Source of the DNA: Owenia fusiformis
Taxonomy: Eukaryota > Annelida > Polychaeta > Sabellida > Oweniidae
DNA length: 64,000 bases
Reading direction: 5' to 3'
Assembly (NCBI GenBank): GCA_903813345.2
Contig: CAIIXF020000008.1
Coordinates: forward strand, 9,515,278 to 9,579,277
Translations under genes and position numbers: made by a program
Shown here: positions 1 to 12,500 of the stretch, one piece after another
Position numbering within the stretch: the stretch's first letter is position 1
Layout of the letters: every line of letters starts with the position of its first letter
Notes under the pieces: model-generated
What the model was told of the DNA's origin: nothing
The model's database searches: none
The model's input: the letters and a program-made list of their open reading frames with translations, nothing else

Positions 1-452
1 TGCGTTTTTTTTGATACGCCCTGTATTGAATATAAGTTATCCGAATTAGACCTAATTTATAGAATAATGTCTTTATGGTCAAAGGACCTCTACTAGAGAA
101 AGAATTTCTGACATGGTGTGACGTCATGTCATGGGTATAGATTTTGCTAAAAAGAGATAATACTGGTACCTGGTTATTTCTTCATATATTGATCAAAATG
201 ACAGTGATTTGTAATATGAAGATATATGAGGGCTATATTATGGGAGGTTTTAAATATAGGGTATATCCTCAGGGAAATATAGATATCCTATTCCTACCGA
301 GGGTACAAGGTAAGATATTATTTTTCTTGAGGGATATAGCCCATATTCAAAACTAAGCATCATATGACTGAGGATGATTTTACTTCAAATGCTGACAAAT
401 AACAAAATCTTTATCTTCTGTATTACCTTCAAATTTAATGCTATACTTTCAG
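1..452. other. Intron of the 2DBD-NR gene (3' end of intron before DBD1 finger II)
   Basis: No coding signal. Contains the palindromic repeat at about 236-365 and a normal polypyrimidine-AG acceptor before 453. Confidence 0.7.
236..365. repeat. Foldback repeat copy (GGGATATA family)
   Basis: The left end (tattatgggaggtttt) and right end (gggatatagcccatattc) are roughly complementary and the interior is a run of ggtatatcc/ggaaatat palindromes. Related copies sit at 26499-26632 and 39173-39338; looser relatives with similar gatatatcg/ccctcggg palindromes are at 14347-14490, 23385-23500 and 38860-38960. A MITE-like family without coding capacity. Confidence 0.6.
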
Positions 453-597
453 AAATTTTTCCTGAGATGTACCAAGCAAGATGTTGTTAAGTACATGTGT
501 GGGAAGCAGGGAAGTTGTATCATAACCAGAGAAACGCGAACACAGTGTCAGAGCTGCCGATATGAGAAGTGCCTATTTCTTGGCATGCATAAGCCAG
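453..597 (+). CDS. 2DBD-NR exon: second zinc finger of DBD1
   Basis: Starts after a cttttcag-like acceptor (ctttcag, 446-452) in phase 0 with KFFLRC, so the intron cuts directly after the P-box lysine, a classic intron position in receptor DBDs. The 48 residues carry four zinc cysteines in CGKQGSC and CQSC, then [10 protein letters not shown], the end of a DBD. The donor at 598 is gtaagt and splits a Gly codon (phase 1). FFLR instead of FFRR is typical of divergent or first DBDs. Confidence 0.9.
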
Positions 598-3500
598 GTA
601 AGTATTAGGTGTTGTCATGATTCACACCTAATTCTACATTTAATAAGACATGTTTGTTGGTTCTGTTGATTAAAATGTGCAGAAATCATCTTTTTCGATT
701 ACCAATTTTTTATATCAATTTGTTTTCAAGTATGATGATTTCTCGTCACCTTAGAAATGACCTTGGAACCAAGAGTGAGAATCAAGAAACCAAGAATGAC
801 AAGAAAATCAGTTACAAAATTTTTCATTTTGACAATTTCCAAAGAAATATAGTGGGCTTTAATAGAGTACTTACACTGAAATGCAGAAAACATGACGCAT
901 TTTGTAAATCGATGCATCCTCCCGATGAATATCTATCAGTGGGTGCTTCCCACATCATACTAAGCTTATATTATCTCAAATAGTCTATAATGAATGAAGA
1001 AAATGATCACGTTTCAGAGATTTGTGATCAGGGATCGTCAAGGTCATGAACTTTCTTGTTTATTTTTAAGATTTCTGAACTTTTGCATGACTTTAACACA
1101 AAAAATTATGATCTGTCATCAAATTGAAAATTCAAGGTATAACTTTAGATTGATATCTAACAGTTTATAGTGGAAATATTTAAGATAATCGTGGAAAACA
1201 ATTCCTTCACCTCGAGGGGCTCTGTCAATATAATTAGATTCTTGCTTTATTTTAGCGATCTTTACCCTATTCTCTCCAATAACGATAGATATCATTATTG
1301 TAAAAATATGCTGTCACTTTTGTTGCAAATAAGGCATTTCTGGCAAGAAAAATACCCATACAGGAAATTCTTGGGGATTTTTGACTTCTCTCTTTGTAAT
1401 GGGTTACAATGGGAGCTTGTTACGGCGAATACAGTATATGTCGTAAAACGTTAAAGGCTGGCAAAACTTTATAGTATAAATTGTGGGTTGTTGTAATTCT
1501 TTTATTCGGTTGTTTAATGGTACAGCAACTTTAAAATATGAGAAACTATATAGAATGTTCAAGTATTGGAATTTGGGAAATATAAATTTTTTCTTGATAA
1601 AGTGTGTGTCTAAATTATTGTTGCACTCGCCCATCTTAAATAATTTATACACTATCATTGACATTAGATTGTCCCACTCTGTCCACCTTGAATGATTTAT
1701 GGACTATAATTGACATTATATGGTCTCTGTCCACTTTAAATGATATAATCTGCACAATCATTAGGATTAGATTGTCCCACTCTGTCCATGTTAAATGATT
1801 TAATTGACATTAGATTGTCCCACTCTGTCTACCTTAAATGATTTATGCACTTTAATTGACATTATATGGTCTCTGTCCACTTTAAATGATATAATCTGCA
1901 CAATCATTAGGATTAGATTGTCCCACTCTGTCCATGTTAAATGATTTAATTGACATTAGATTGTCCCACTCTGTCTACCTTAAATGATTTATGCACTTTA
2001 ATTGACATTATATGGTCTCTGTCCACTTTAAATGATATAATCTGCACAATCATTAGGATTAGATTGTCCCACTCTGTCCATGTTAAATGATTTAATTGAC
2101 ATTAGATTGTCTCACTCTGTCCACCTTAAATGATTTATGCACTAACATTGCATAAATTAATTCACCTTGAACCTTGAAAGATGTATGCTCTGTTAATGCC
2201 ATTATATTGACATTATTAATGTTTTCGGTCACTCTAACTGTTAGCTAAAGTGCAATGACTCACAATAGAGTCATAGGGCAATATTGAATCTGTCTTAATG
2301 AAACAATAATATTATGTCTTGTGGGTACATTGATATCAAGATAAAAGTAAGGGATATAACTACTGTGATCAAAAGGCCACATTGATCCTTTTGTGCATCT
2401 AATTGAATGATGAAACAATATGAGTAGAAGTATAGTAATTATAAACTAATAATAGGAGAAGTTCATATTTATCTGAATGTTATTTTTTTCATAGACATCT
2501 TTTGAACGACTGATTTCACTTATTTTACTCAGGTTTTAAGTTTAAGATAGTTTTAAAAATGATGTAAAGGAATCTACTGGTGTCTGCCATTTTGATATTG
2601 AGTCTAAAGGAGGAGACAAAATTGCAAGCAACATATTATTGTACTGTTGACCATCTTTTCCTTACAATGTGAAATATACAAATGTAATATCTCCCCAAAA
2701 AATGTTGATGTCATAATTGGTGATTGGTAATTGGTGAATCATCCCACCGAATGAAGTTTGAGGGGGATATAGGAAAGCCGTCCATCTGTCTGTAATATAT
2801 GATAAGAGAGAGTGTTTTAATTTCAATATAGTTTCCTATCCAGACCTCTCAGGAAACATTCCAAGAAAACAATCATATGGAATCTATGTGTCACAGATAA
2901 TAAGAATATAAAGAGTCTGCAGTGATGAAAAATTGCTTCCAAAAGAATCAAGTCCTTGGGGAAAAATTTAATATCTCAAGGATATAAGAAAGAAAGGCTG
3001 TCAGCATATATCAAAAAGACAATTGCTAATAATAAATGGATACAGATAAAACACAAAAAAGCCAAAAAATCAAATATAAAGATATGGTCAGAGACTAATA
3101 AGGAAATAAGAAAAACAACAAGAACGAACAGAATCTAGATATCAGTCTCATGAGGATAAACTATAGAAGAAAAACAGCAACAAAAACAAACATCGATAAA
3201 GACAAAGGGAAGGGGAGTGTTACCGGTAGAAAAAGCTTCAACCCACCGACGTGTAGTCACAAGTCTGCAGACCAGACAACAAACAAGACCAAAGAGAAAA
3301 AGTAATAGGGAGAAAGAAGACCAAGAAAGAAGAAACTAAAGAAGCCAAGAAAGTAACAACAACAGAAACAAAGAAGAAGAAACTAAAAAGACAAAGAGTT
3401 AAAGAAAGACAAATAAAATCGGAAGAAGTAAGAAGGAAACAACAGCAACTACAAATAGATTTTCCAGCTGGACTGAATGATGATGACATGAACAGCATAT

Positions 3501-6500
3501 AAACAAGACATTCGTCCATTTGTCCGGGCGATGACTGAAATACCAGTTGACAGATTTGATTTAAATTTTATAGGCTTATGCCTTATGGCGATAGAACTTC
3601 TGCTCAAGAAGGAATTTTCAAGATGGCCACTTAATTCAAAATAGCCGTAAAAATGTAATCTTTGATTACTCACATACTAGTTGATGGATTTGGTTCAAAT
3701 TTGTATGCTGATGCCTAGGGACAAAGGAGCTATGCTGAAGAAGAGATTTTCAAGATGGCTGCTGAATTTCAAAATGGTGGCCATTTTTCGTAAAAAAAAA
3801 CGTAATCTTTGATGACTCAAATACCAGTGAATGGATTTGGTTCAAATTTTATATGATGATGCCTAGGGACAAAGTAGATTTGTTCAAGAAAGAATTTTCA
3901 AGATGGCGGCTGAATTTCAAAATGGCCACCATTTTTCATAAAAAACGTAGTCGTTGATAACTCAAATACTAGTTGAAGGATTTGGTTCAAATTTTATATG
4001 CTGATGCCTAGGGATAAAGGAGCTATGCTGAAGAAGAGATTTTTAGAATGGCTGCTAAATACCAAAATGGTAGCCAATTTTCTTAAAATAATGTAATCTT
4101 TGAAAACTGAAATAGTAGTTGAAGGATTTGGTCTAAATTTTATATGCTGATGGTTACATTTTATATGTTGATGCCTAGGGACAAGCAAGATCTGCTCAAG
4201 AAGGAATTTTCAAGATGGCCACTTATAAGCAAAATATGTTTTGATTGGTGGGATTTGCTACTCCGTTGAGGTGCTGTTTTTCTTGTTGATTTTTAATTTT
4301 TCAGGGTTTTGTCTTCTGCAACTTCAATTCTGGTTTGATAGCCATGTGTGACATGTTGAATCATCTGATAAGCTGATCATTAAACACAGAAACTAGAATT
4401 GCGTGAATCCACATCGCAGCAGGAAAAACGCAGAATTTGGGTTTTCAAAATTTTCCAGAATTTGATTTTTTCGTGGAAAGCATGATTTTTCCAGTCAACC
4501 ACCTCATCTCATATTTGTCACTGACCTTGACACCTTAGACAGTCAGTTATCACCAGAAACTGGTGTTATGAGCATTTCAAAGGGGAAATGGGAAATCTGT
4601 TTAAAATTCTCAAACTTCCGGCTTTTGCACTTAAGGTCTCATGGAAGTTAACAGGAAATGACAAAACAAAAAATGACAAAGCCATGCTGGATTTTGAAAA
4701 TTTTTTGAACCAAGATAACAGAGTTCTGTTTGGACCTCCAGTCAGTTTAACTAGTTCCACATATCATTTACATGACCGGGAACACAATTGAAATGGTCAG
4801 AATGACCATAAACATGATAGAATAACCTTTTCAGCCCTCTGAAAATGTGACTAAAAAATAGCTTAGAGTCTGTGCTCAGGAAAGGTCACTGAACAGAATC
4901 TTTTGACTTTTTCAGAAAATGTGCCCACTATATTGCTCTAAATGATACAATTTAAACAAATTTGATATCATTCTTAGAAAAAGAAAAAATTTAAAAAAAC
5001 TGAATTGAAAATCGATCTATTTTCCTTTTTACTACAGCCATTATTGTTTCAGACAATTTTTTTAAATTTCAAAGATTGTGTCATTTAGAGCAATATATTG
5101 GACACATTTTCTGAAAAAATCAAAAGATTCTGTTAATTGACCTTTCCTGAGCACCTACTTTTAGCTATTTTTCAGTCACGTTTTCAGAGGGCTAAAAAGG
5201 TTATTTTATCATGTTTATGGTCATTCTGACCATTTCAATTGTGTTCCTGGTCATGTAAATGATATTTGGAACTAGTTAAACTGACTGGAGGTCCAAACAG
5301 AACTCTGTTATCTTGGTTCAAAAAATTTTCAAAATCCAGCATGGCTTTGTCATTTTTTGTTTTGTCATTTCCTGTTAACTTCCATGAGACCTTAAAGATT
5401 ACGTCTAATATGTCATGAAATTTGAATTCCCTGCTATTTTGTGATAGTTCAGATGAAGCCGTTACTTGCAGAATTTGGCGCAGAATTCGACTTTTTCATG
5501 CAGAATTTCTGCGCAAAATCTGCATTTTTCTCATGCAGAAAACGAGGATGTGTGATTAAATATATTCAACAGAAAATTTGAAATGTGTTATTTATAGCAG
5601 TTGCAGATATTGAATGCTGGGGTTGTACTTGTTTTTTGCAAATTCACACATGGCTAGGCAAGGTGTGTCTAATTCCAGCCAATTCAAACACAGTATTTTT
5701 ACATGACAGCAGTGCATGAAATAATCATCAACGCATTTATTGTGTATAGTTGTTAAGGTGATGAGATTACAATTGATACTTTGCCAATACTTGATCCTTG
5801 CAAAAAGTTTCATTGAAAATATCTTCTTTTTGTGATTTTGTATCTTTTGGGTGATTTTTGTAGAAAATATTTTGCAATGTGTGAAAGAATTTAAGTCCAA
5901 GACTCAATGCATTGTAGCTGCTTCATTCCACTAAAGGCTTTGTTTCCTAAACTTTGCATTACCGCTGCGCGATTTGAAAACAACACCTTCATGGTATGAT
6001 TCAGCAAACAATGCACCGTGTCCAGGGCTTGAATCCTTAATCAACATTTTGACTCGTTTATACTGTGCATGAATCAACATTTTGAGTTTTGGGGAGGAAA
6101 GCCGTTAAGACTTAACTACATGTAAATTAATTTCTTCTTTGATGGACATTGAAATATTGACCCAGCCCTTAAGTCACATTTTAACATTTTTATCTTATTC
6201 CTAGGCCTCATGTCCTACTCTATATTAATATCAATGTCACAACATGTGTTATTACCACTTGACTTTTGTAAGTCATGCAATTCATGCAATACCCACTAGG
6301 GTGTCTAGCGGCTTGTTTTTTATAGTGTATATTATATAAAAATTATGAAATAAAAAGAATTGAATTGAATTGAAAAATTTTCAACCACATGTAACTGTCC
6401 CCTTAGAAATTTGTATTTTTCAAAATTTTGCGAATGAGATTTGGGATTTTTAAAAATTCAGTGTGTATACAATATTTTTCTATTTCTTACGGAAATACTT

Positions 6501-9500
6501 ACCAATACTTGGAGGAATCAGGCTAAATTTTATTGAAACGAAAATTTCTAAGGGACAGATTTGTAATTCGTTTGTAATTCTAACATTTTTATAAAATTGG
6601 GTACTCAAATATAATACCCTGATACATCTACTATAATGTAACATTGTTAATACAGATGTGTAAGTTAGGAGTATATTGTGACCTAAACAGAACAACATGT
6701 TTATCATTTAACTTTTTGTACTTAATACTGAGTAGACCTTCATTCTTGGGAATACTACTAAAATTTACAATATATGAGTGTTTAAGTAGTACATTGACCT
6801 TGTCTAGGGCATCTTGTTTAAAGATGTCATTTTAAGTGTTTAAAACTCCATATGTATAACTTGATAAAACACATAGTTCGAATAATGTTTATAAGAGGCA
6901 CACGAAGCACCATACATACTATAAATATTCAAAAATGACAAAGAAAAGACACATAGTCCTTCACTCAAAATTTTGCCATTTTTGGAATCACCAAAGTCAC
7001 GTAACAATGCGTCATAACATTATTGTATTGGCATCTGGGTATTCGGGTTCTGGTGTTAATAAAATCACACTTTTATTCCGCTTTGGACACAGAAAACAAC
7101 AAACAATTACTTTTGGAGAGACTTCACATATTTATTATTACCCCAGTATAACAAATAACTTATGAAGCGTTAGATTACAACATCATTTATTGTGCAGCTC
7201 TATACATCCATAAGTGTGATATTCTTACAAATCATCAGTCTATACATAACTACTTAGAATCTCCCACTCATACTCATGGCTAGGCTAGATGATAGACTTT
7301 GTACCACATATGGTCAAGATGACTGTATGGTTGCATCTGCTCAGCTGCTATGGAAGGCACATGCTTTATGTTCTAGTTATATGAGTATAATGCCCTATAA
7401 GAGCATAATGCCCTAAGTTGTCTATGATATTATAAACATATATCTCAATCAGTAGATGGTGTTGGCAATATATTCCCTTATGAAGCTGTCACACTTAGGC
7501 CATGTGGACTCAGCATTCGCCACCGTGTGTATATTTTGGGGTGGATGGTGGGGCATTGCATGGATACACAGTGGACAAAACAAACAGTCTTACAGCAAGA
7601 TATCCTCCATAACACCAAATAAAAAAATTCATTTATTGAAAAATTAAACTCCAATATTGTCCAATCAGTGCCGAACCATGAGCCTACACAGCTAATGTGA
7701 CAGCTACTTTCAATAATTATTATAACAGCATGTTTCACACCTTTCCCATGTAATTTCACGTATTATTTACAAAATCATATTTTCAAATTGTGTTTTGTTG
7801 ACAAAGTTGCTATAGAAATGCTGAATATGTATAAAAAGTGCAAAACCTTTGAACCGTTTCCCGAGGCAGCCAGTCTGCCATTATGGGTCGTCATGACAAT
7901 TTATATTCTGCAAATAAACTTGAACTTCCTATAGATTATGAATTACAAAGCATACTCAGTTACAACTAAACAGCCTTCCCTAGACAGAATAAAGAAATGA
8001 TGTAGTGTAATATTGCTTGTAAAAAGATATGAACAGGAAGCGCCTCAGGGTAATGTAACTTATGAACATCAGAACAAAGAGATCTTTTTAAAGGTAAAAT
8101 CACGAATAGAAAGTAATTTTTCAAAATGATTCTCAATTTCAAATTTTGGTCCCAGGTTCATAGTTTCATACCTACTTCTTCCAGCAAAATGCTTTGATTT
8201 TTTACGATGTTTTTGCAATAATAAGTATTAATGTCAATATTATATCTGATATTTTTTAATTTTTGTCATAATATCTATGTCTAGGTATATATTGATGACA
8301 TATATCTGACATAATAATGACACTAATAACATATCTTTGACATAATAATGGTATTAATGATGGATTGCATACTGTTGCTACAACTTCTATATACTGACGA
8401 TATGCATCTTTGAGGAATTATCCCACAGAGCATAGTTCAAGAAGGATATAGAGAAGCTGTCCATCAGTCTGTTGGTCTGCTCATCTAATTGTCAATCCAT
8501 CTGTCCGTCTAGGTGATAACTCAAATACTGGTCAACAGATTGTATTAATGTTGGTCAGGCTGATACCTTATGGGCATAGTACCTTAGTTCAAGAATTTCA
8601 AGATTGCTACTCAATTTTAAATGGCCACCATTTTTGTAAAGAATTAAATCACTAATATTTAACGATTATTAAATTAATTTTACATATTGGTGTCTTAAAG
8701 AAATAGGACTTCTGCCCAAGAAGAAATTTTCAAGATGGTCACTGAATTTAAAATGACTGCTGTTTTTTTAGAAAAAAATCATTTTTGATAACTGAGAGAC
8801 CATACATCAGATTGGGTCCAAATTTTATAGGATAATACCTAATAGGACCTACAAGGAATTACAATGTGACTGCTTAATTCAATTCTTAATTCATTTCTTC
8901 TTAAAAATATATTTTGTATTACCAGTATGCAGCCTCTGGGGGGTCAGGCCAAAAAACATGGAATATATGAAGATATTTTCTCATTTACTTGGAAAATGAA
9001 AATCTTAGATTTTTGTGAAAAATTCTAACCATTTTCAAAGCATAGGCCATCTTTAAGAACATGTTTTTTGAAAAACAGCTGAATATACCAAATATGCATC
9101 TTTCTACCAAATGTGAAGACAATTCTTCCCTTTGTATTTGAGTTGTTTTCTGGACAGATAGATTGACTGAAGGATGGATAGATTCATAAATACATATTAA
9201 GTATTACATTCTTACAAATCTAAACATGCCCTCATTTCTCTGTGTTTTCAGGTGAAAATCCAAACCCAGCACCAGTCATATCTGAGATACCATGTCGTGT
9301 GTGTGGGGCACGATCCTCCGGCTATCACTTTGGGGCGATAACATGTGAGGGTTGTAAGGTGAGAATCCTTCTGTTTTTATGTCACTACCACAAGTGGTGA
9401 CATATTGATAGTCTCTAACGTTTTTGCCAACAGTGCTCAGTGGTTGGTGATTGGTGGTTGGCATTCAGTGTCAGTAGCAAATGGCAGGTGGTGACATTTT

Positions 9501-12500
9501 GCATATTAATGCCTTGTATTGTATTTTATTACACCAGTATATTGTTACCATACCAAGGTGTTTTATTGGCATCATGTTTGTGGTATCATTGTGCTGTTGT
9601 CCAATATTTTGTCATTGCATCCTGCTCAATCGATCTAATTTATTCAAAGTTGTAAAGATGTTAAATAATATTAATTGTACAGCTCATGAACAATTTGGTT
9701 GGCTATATTGAATTCTGGTGGCCCTGTTGGATATTTATAATATGGTGTTTTTACTACCTTTACCACGCCAATTTATTTTTGCCGTTCAATTCTGTGTGAC
9801 CAACTTTTTTTATGAGTGCAAAACATAATAAACTCTGATTAATAAATACCTCAATAACTACGAGAGGATTCTTTATAAAATCAGAATAAAAAGTTCAGAG
9901 TGAATTAGAAATATACATGTAAGACGAGAAGAACAGTTATTTTATTTTGTTCAATCTCAAATGATTTTTTTAATTTCTGGAAAGGTACATGTTAGTGTAA
10001 ATCCCCATCTCCACAGTCCATTTCCTCACTAACTTTAATAAGATTGTCGATAAAAATCATAAAAATGATCAAAACTAGAGAAATATCTGTCTTGATTTCA
10101 ATACAGCAATGATGTTACATTTTGGTCGATGAATCCACCAGTAGGTTGTTAAAGTTTAAATCCATTATTTTGAAGTGAAGTTCTAGTTTTAGAGAGAATA
10201 TGTTATTTCTAGGATATTTATCAAAAAATCTAATCGGGAAATTTTGATCTTTATTGTTCAAATTGTTCATTTTATATTAGATTTGAAAATATACTGGTTA
10301 AGAAGTCGCATTACATGTTCTCATATCTCTAATGAAGTATTAATTTATTTTTTAATCTGTGTTTTATTTCCTTAGGATTCTATTACATTACAGTTTTTTA
10401 TTCATCATTATTATCCCACCAAAAACAAATTTTGGAATCTATAAAGAGAAGCTGCCTGTCTGTTTGTCTGTCCTTCCATCCATCCATTGATCATTCATTC
10501 ATTTTTTCTGGCAAGCAATAACTCAAGAAGAAAGATTCAATAAATGGTAGGTGGTGGATTTTGCATGTTGATGCCTTGTTTCTAAATTATCATGACATGC
10601 TCCAAATGAGGAGTGACTTGATTCGATGTTTCCTGAGGAGGTGGGATTGGCTGCTACAGGGAATTGCCCTTTCTAGTTATCATTAAGGGAGATCATATAG
10701 CCTAGTGTAAAAGTGAAAGGTATTAATAATATTGTGACATTTAACTCAATTCCATGAAATAATAATGTTAAATAAATCATTGGAAGGCACTTAAGTTTAA
10801 TGGAATTGATTGTGAATTATGAAGCCTGATTGGATTATTGAATTCTCTGCTGGCTTCCAGGAAAATTGTTTTCATAAGGTGTACAAGTTTATACTAGTTT
10901 ATACTGATGGCGGAATGTATATTTAGATAGTAAAATGTTAAAAAGTTCATCCTCGTCATTATACTCATCACATCTCTCTGAAGAGGAAGGTTAATTATAG
11001 AAATATACTCATGTGACATTTGAAAATTGAATAAAGGGCTGATTTCCTTAGATTTCATATATTCAACTTCATCAACATCATCTTTTATTTTCTTTGATTT
11101 GTGTTTTAAACAATGACCTTTTGACATTATGTGTTTTGTCATGTGAGCAATTTGATAATTAATGGGTTTGCTACTTCATTGAGTTATAGCTCCTGAACCC
11201 TCTTCCAAATACAATACAGTAGAACCTGTATATGAACACCTGGCTAATCCGAACACCTCCCAATCTGAACACTTTTTTTCGGTCCCATTTTTTCCTCCCA
11301 TTGACTCCCATGTTAAAAAAAATTTGAAATGTGAACACCTCTCAATTTGAACAGTGAATAGTCATATTTGAAAAATTAACCTGTCTAATCTGAACACTTT
11401 TCATAAAATTTCACATGTTTCATACAAAATTGCTCAAATGTTGTTATGATATCAAAACTTTGGGAAAAAAACGTGAATGGTCTTGATTATAATAGGGCTT
11501 ACCAGCATGACTAGATTCATTTGCATCGGATTTTCAAGTTTCTGAAATGCTGTAAAGCTATGTGGTCAAATGAACTATAAACATGTACCCAGAATGTCTT
11601 CACATTTCTTCAGAATCCAGAATCTTGCGAATGTAAAACCTCCAAATCTGAACGCTTTATGCCGGTCCAAATGGCGTTCGGATTAGACAGGTTTTACTGT
11701 ATACCGTATTTGATCCTAAGAGTTAAGCCCAATATTTTATGAAGTTGGAATACATTTGAGGTTTAAATTTTAATGTATTTCCTCCCCAAGTTTATTACTA
11801 CCTCTATCTCAAAATTTAAATCAGTTATAAGACCCCTTGAATGCGGGACGGGGGGGGGGGGCTTGAAATGTTTATGATTGACACCTTAGAGGTAGTTGCT
11901 CTAACATCTTGCTTGACCGATTGATATGATTACATTGAATTTTACTTACTCAATCTACTGTATGACTGTTTTATAGTGGATAAATACCAATATGACCATG
12001 AATTTACCATATTTCGAGCTTAAATAGGAGATGTTTACTTCTTGTTTTTTTTTGTTTTTTCTGTGCCTGTCGAAAAGTGGTCTTCGTCACTAGGTCACTT
12101 AATCAATCAGAAAAAATGGCAGGCCGCAAAAGTGAATTAATGAAAAATCATAGATCTATTTTTATAATTTGACTATTTTGCATCGTTCTCAATGCCTTCT
12201 CAGGGTATTTCCTAAGGAAAAATTGCTTGCCGGACATACAGACCTGTGATTTTAGAATATCTCTGGTCCATGCCATCGTTTGTCGGACATATGGACCTGT
12301 ACATTTAGAACATGTCGGGTCCGTATCAACATCAATCAGACTGTAAATAAATTGCAAAAGGATTTTCTAATGCCTCTAAAGTTTTGAAACATCGATTAAG
12401 CCTATGTTGTACAATTTCAAGATCTGCATCACAGCCCTACTGGTCACTAAGCCACTGTCATTACTCTAAATCAGAACTCTACTCTAAAAATATGAAGTCA

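Larger units (their letters stand above)
598..9251. other. 8.7-kb intron of 2DBD-NR, repeat-filled
   Basis: No coding signal on either strand. Holds a 146-bp tandem repeat (1657-2140), a Helitron-like element (2742-4285), a long foldback (4630-5397), a possible retroposon tail near 6150-6376, and a degenerate Helitron-like copy (8424-8880). The stretches 598-1656, 2141-2741, 5560-6140 and 6377-8423 are AT-rich with nothing recognised. Confidence 0.7.

Noticed and set aside
3238-3519. 93-residue minus-strand ORF with long hydrophobic FFF/LLL runs
   Set aside because: It is the complement of the purine-rich tract; composition explains it.
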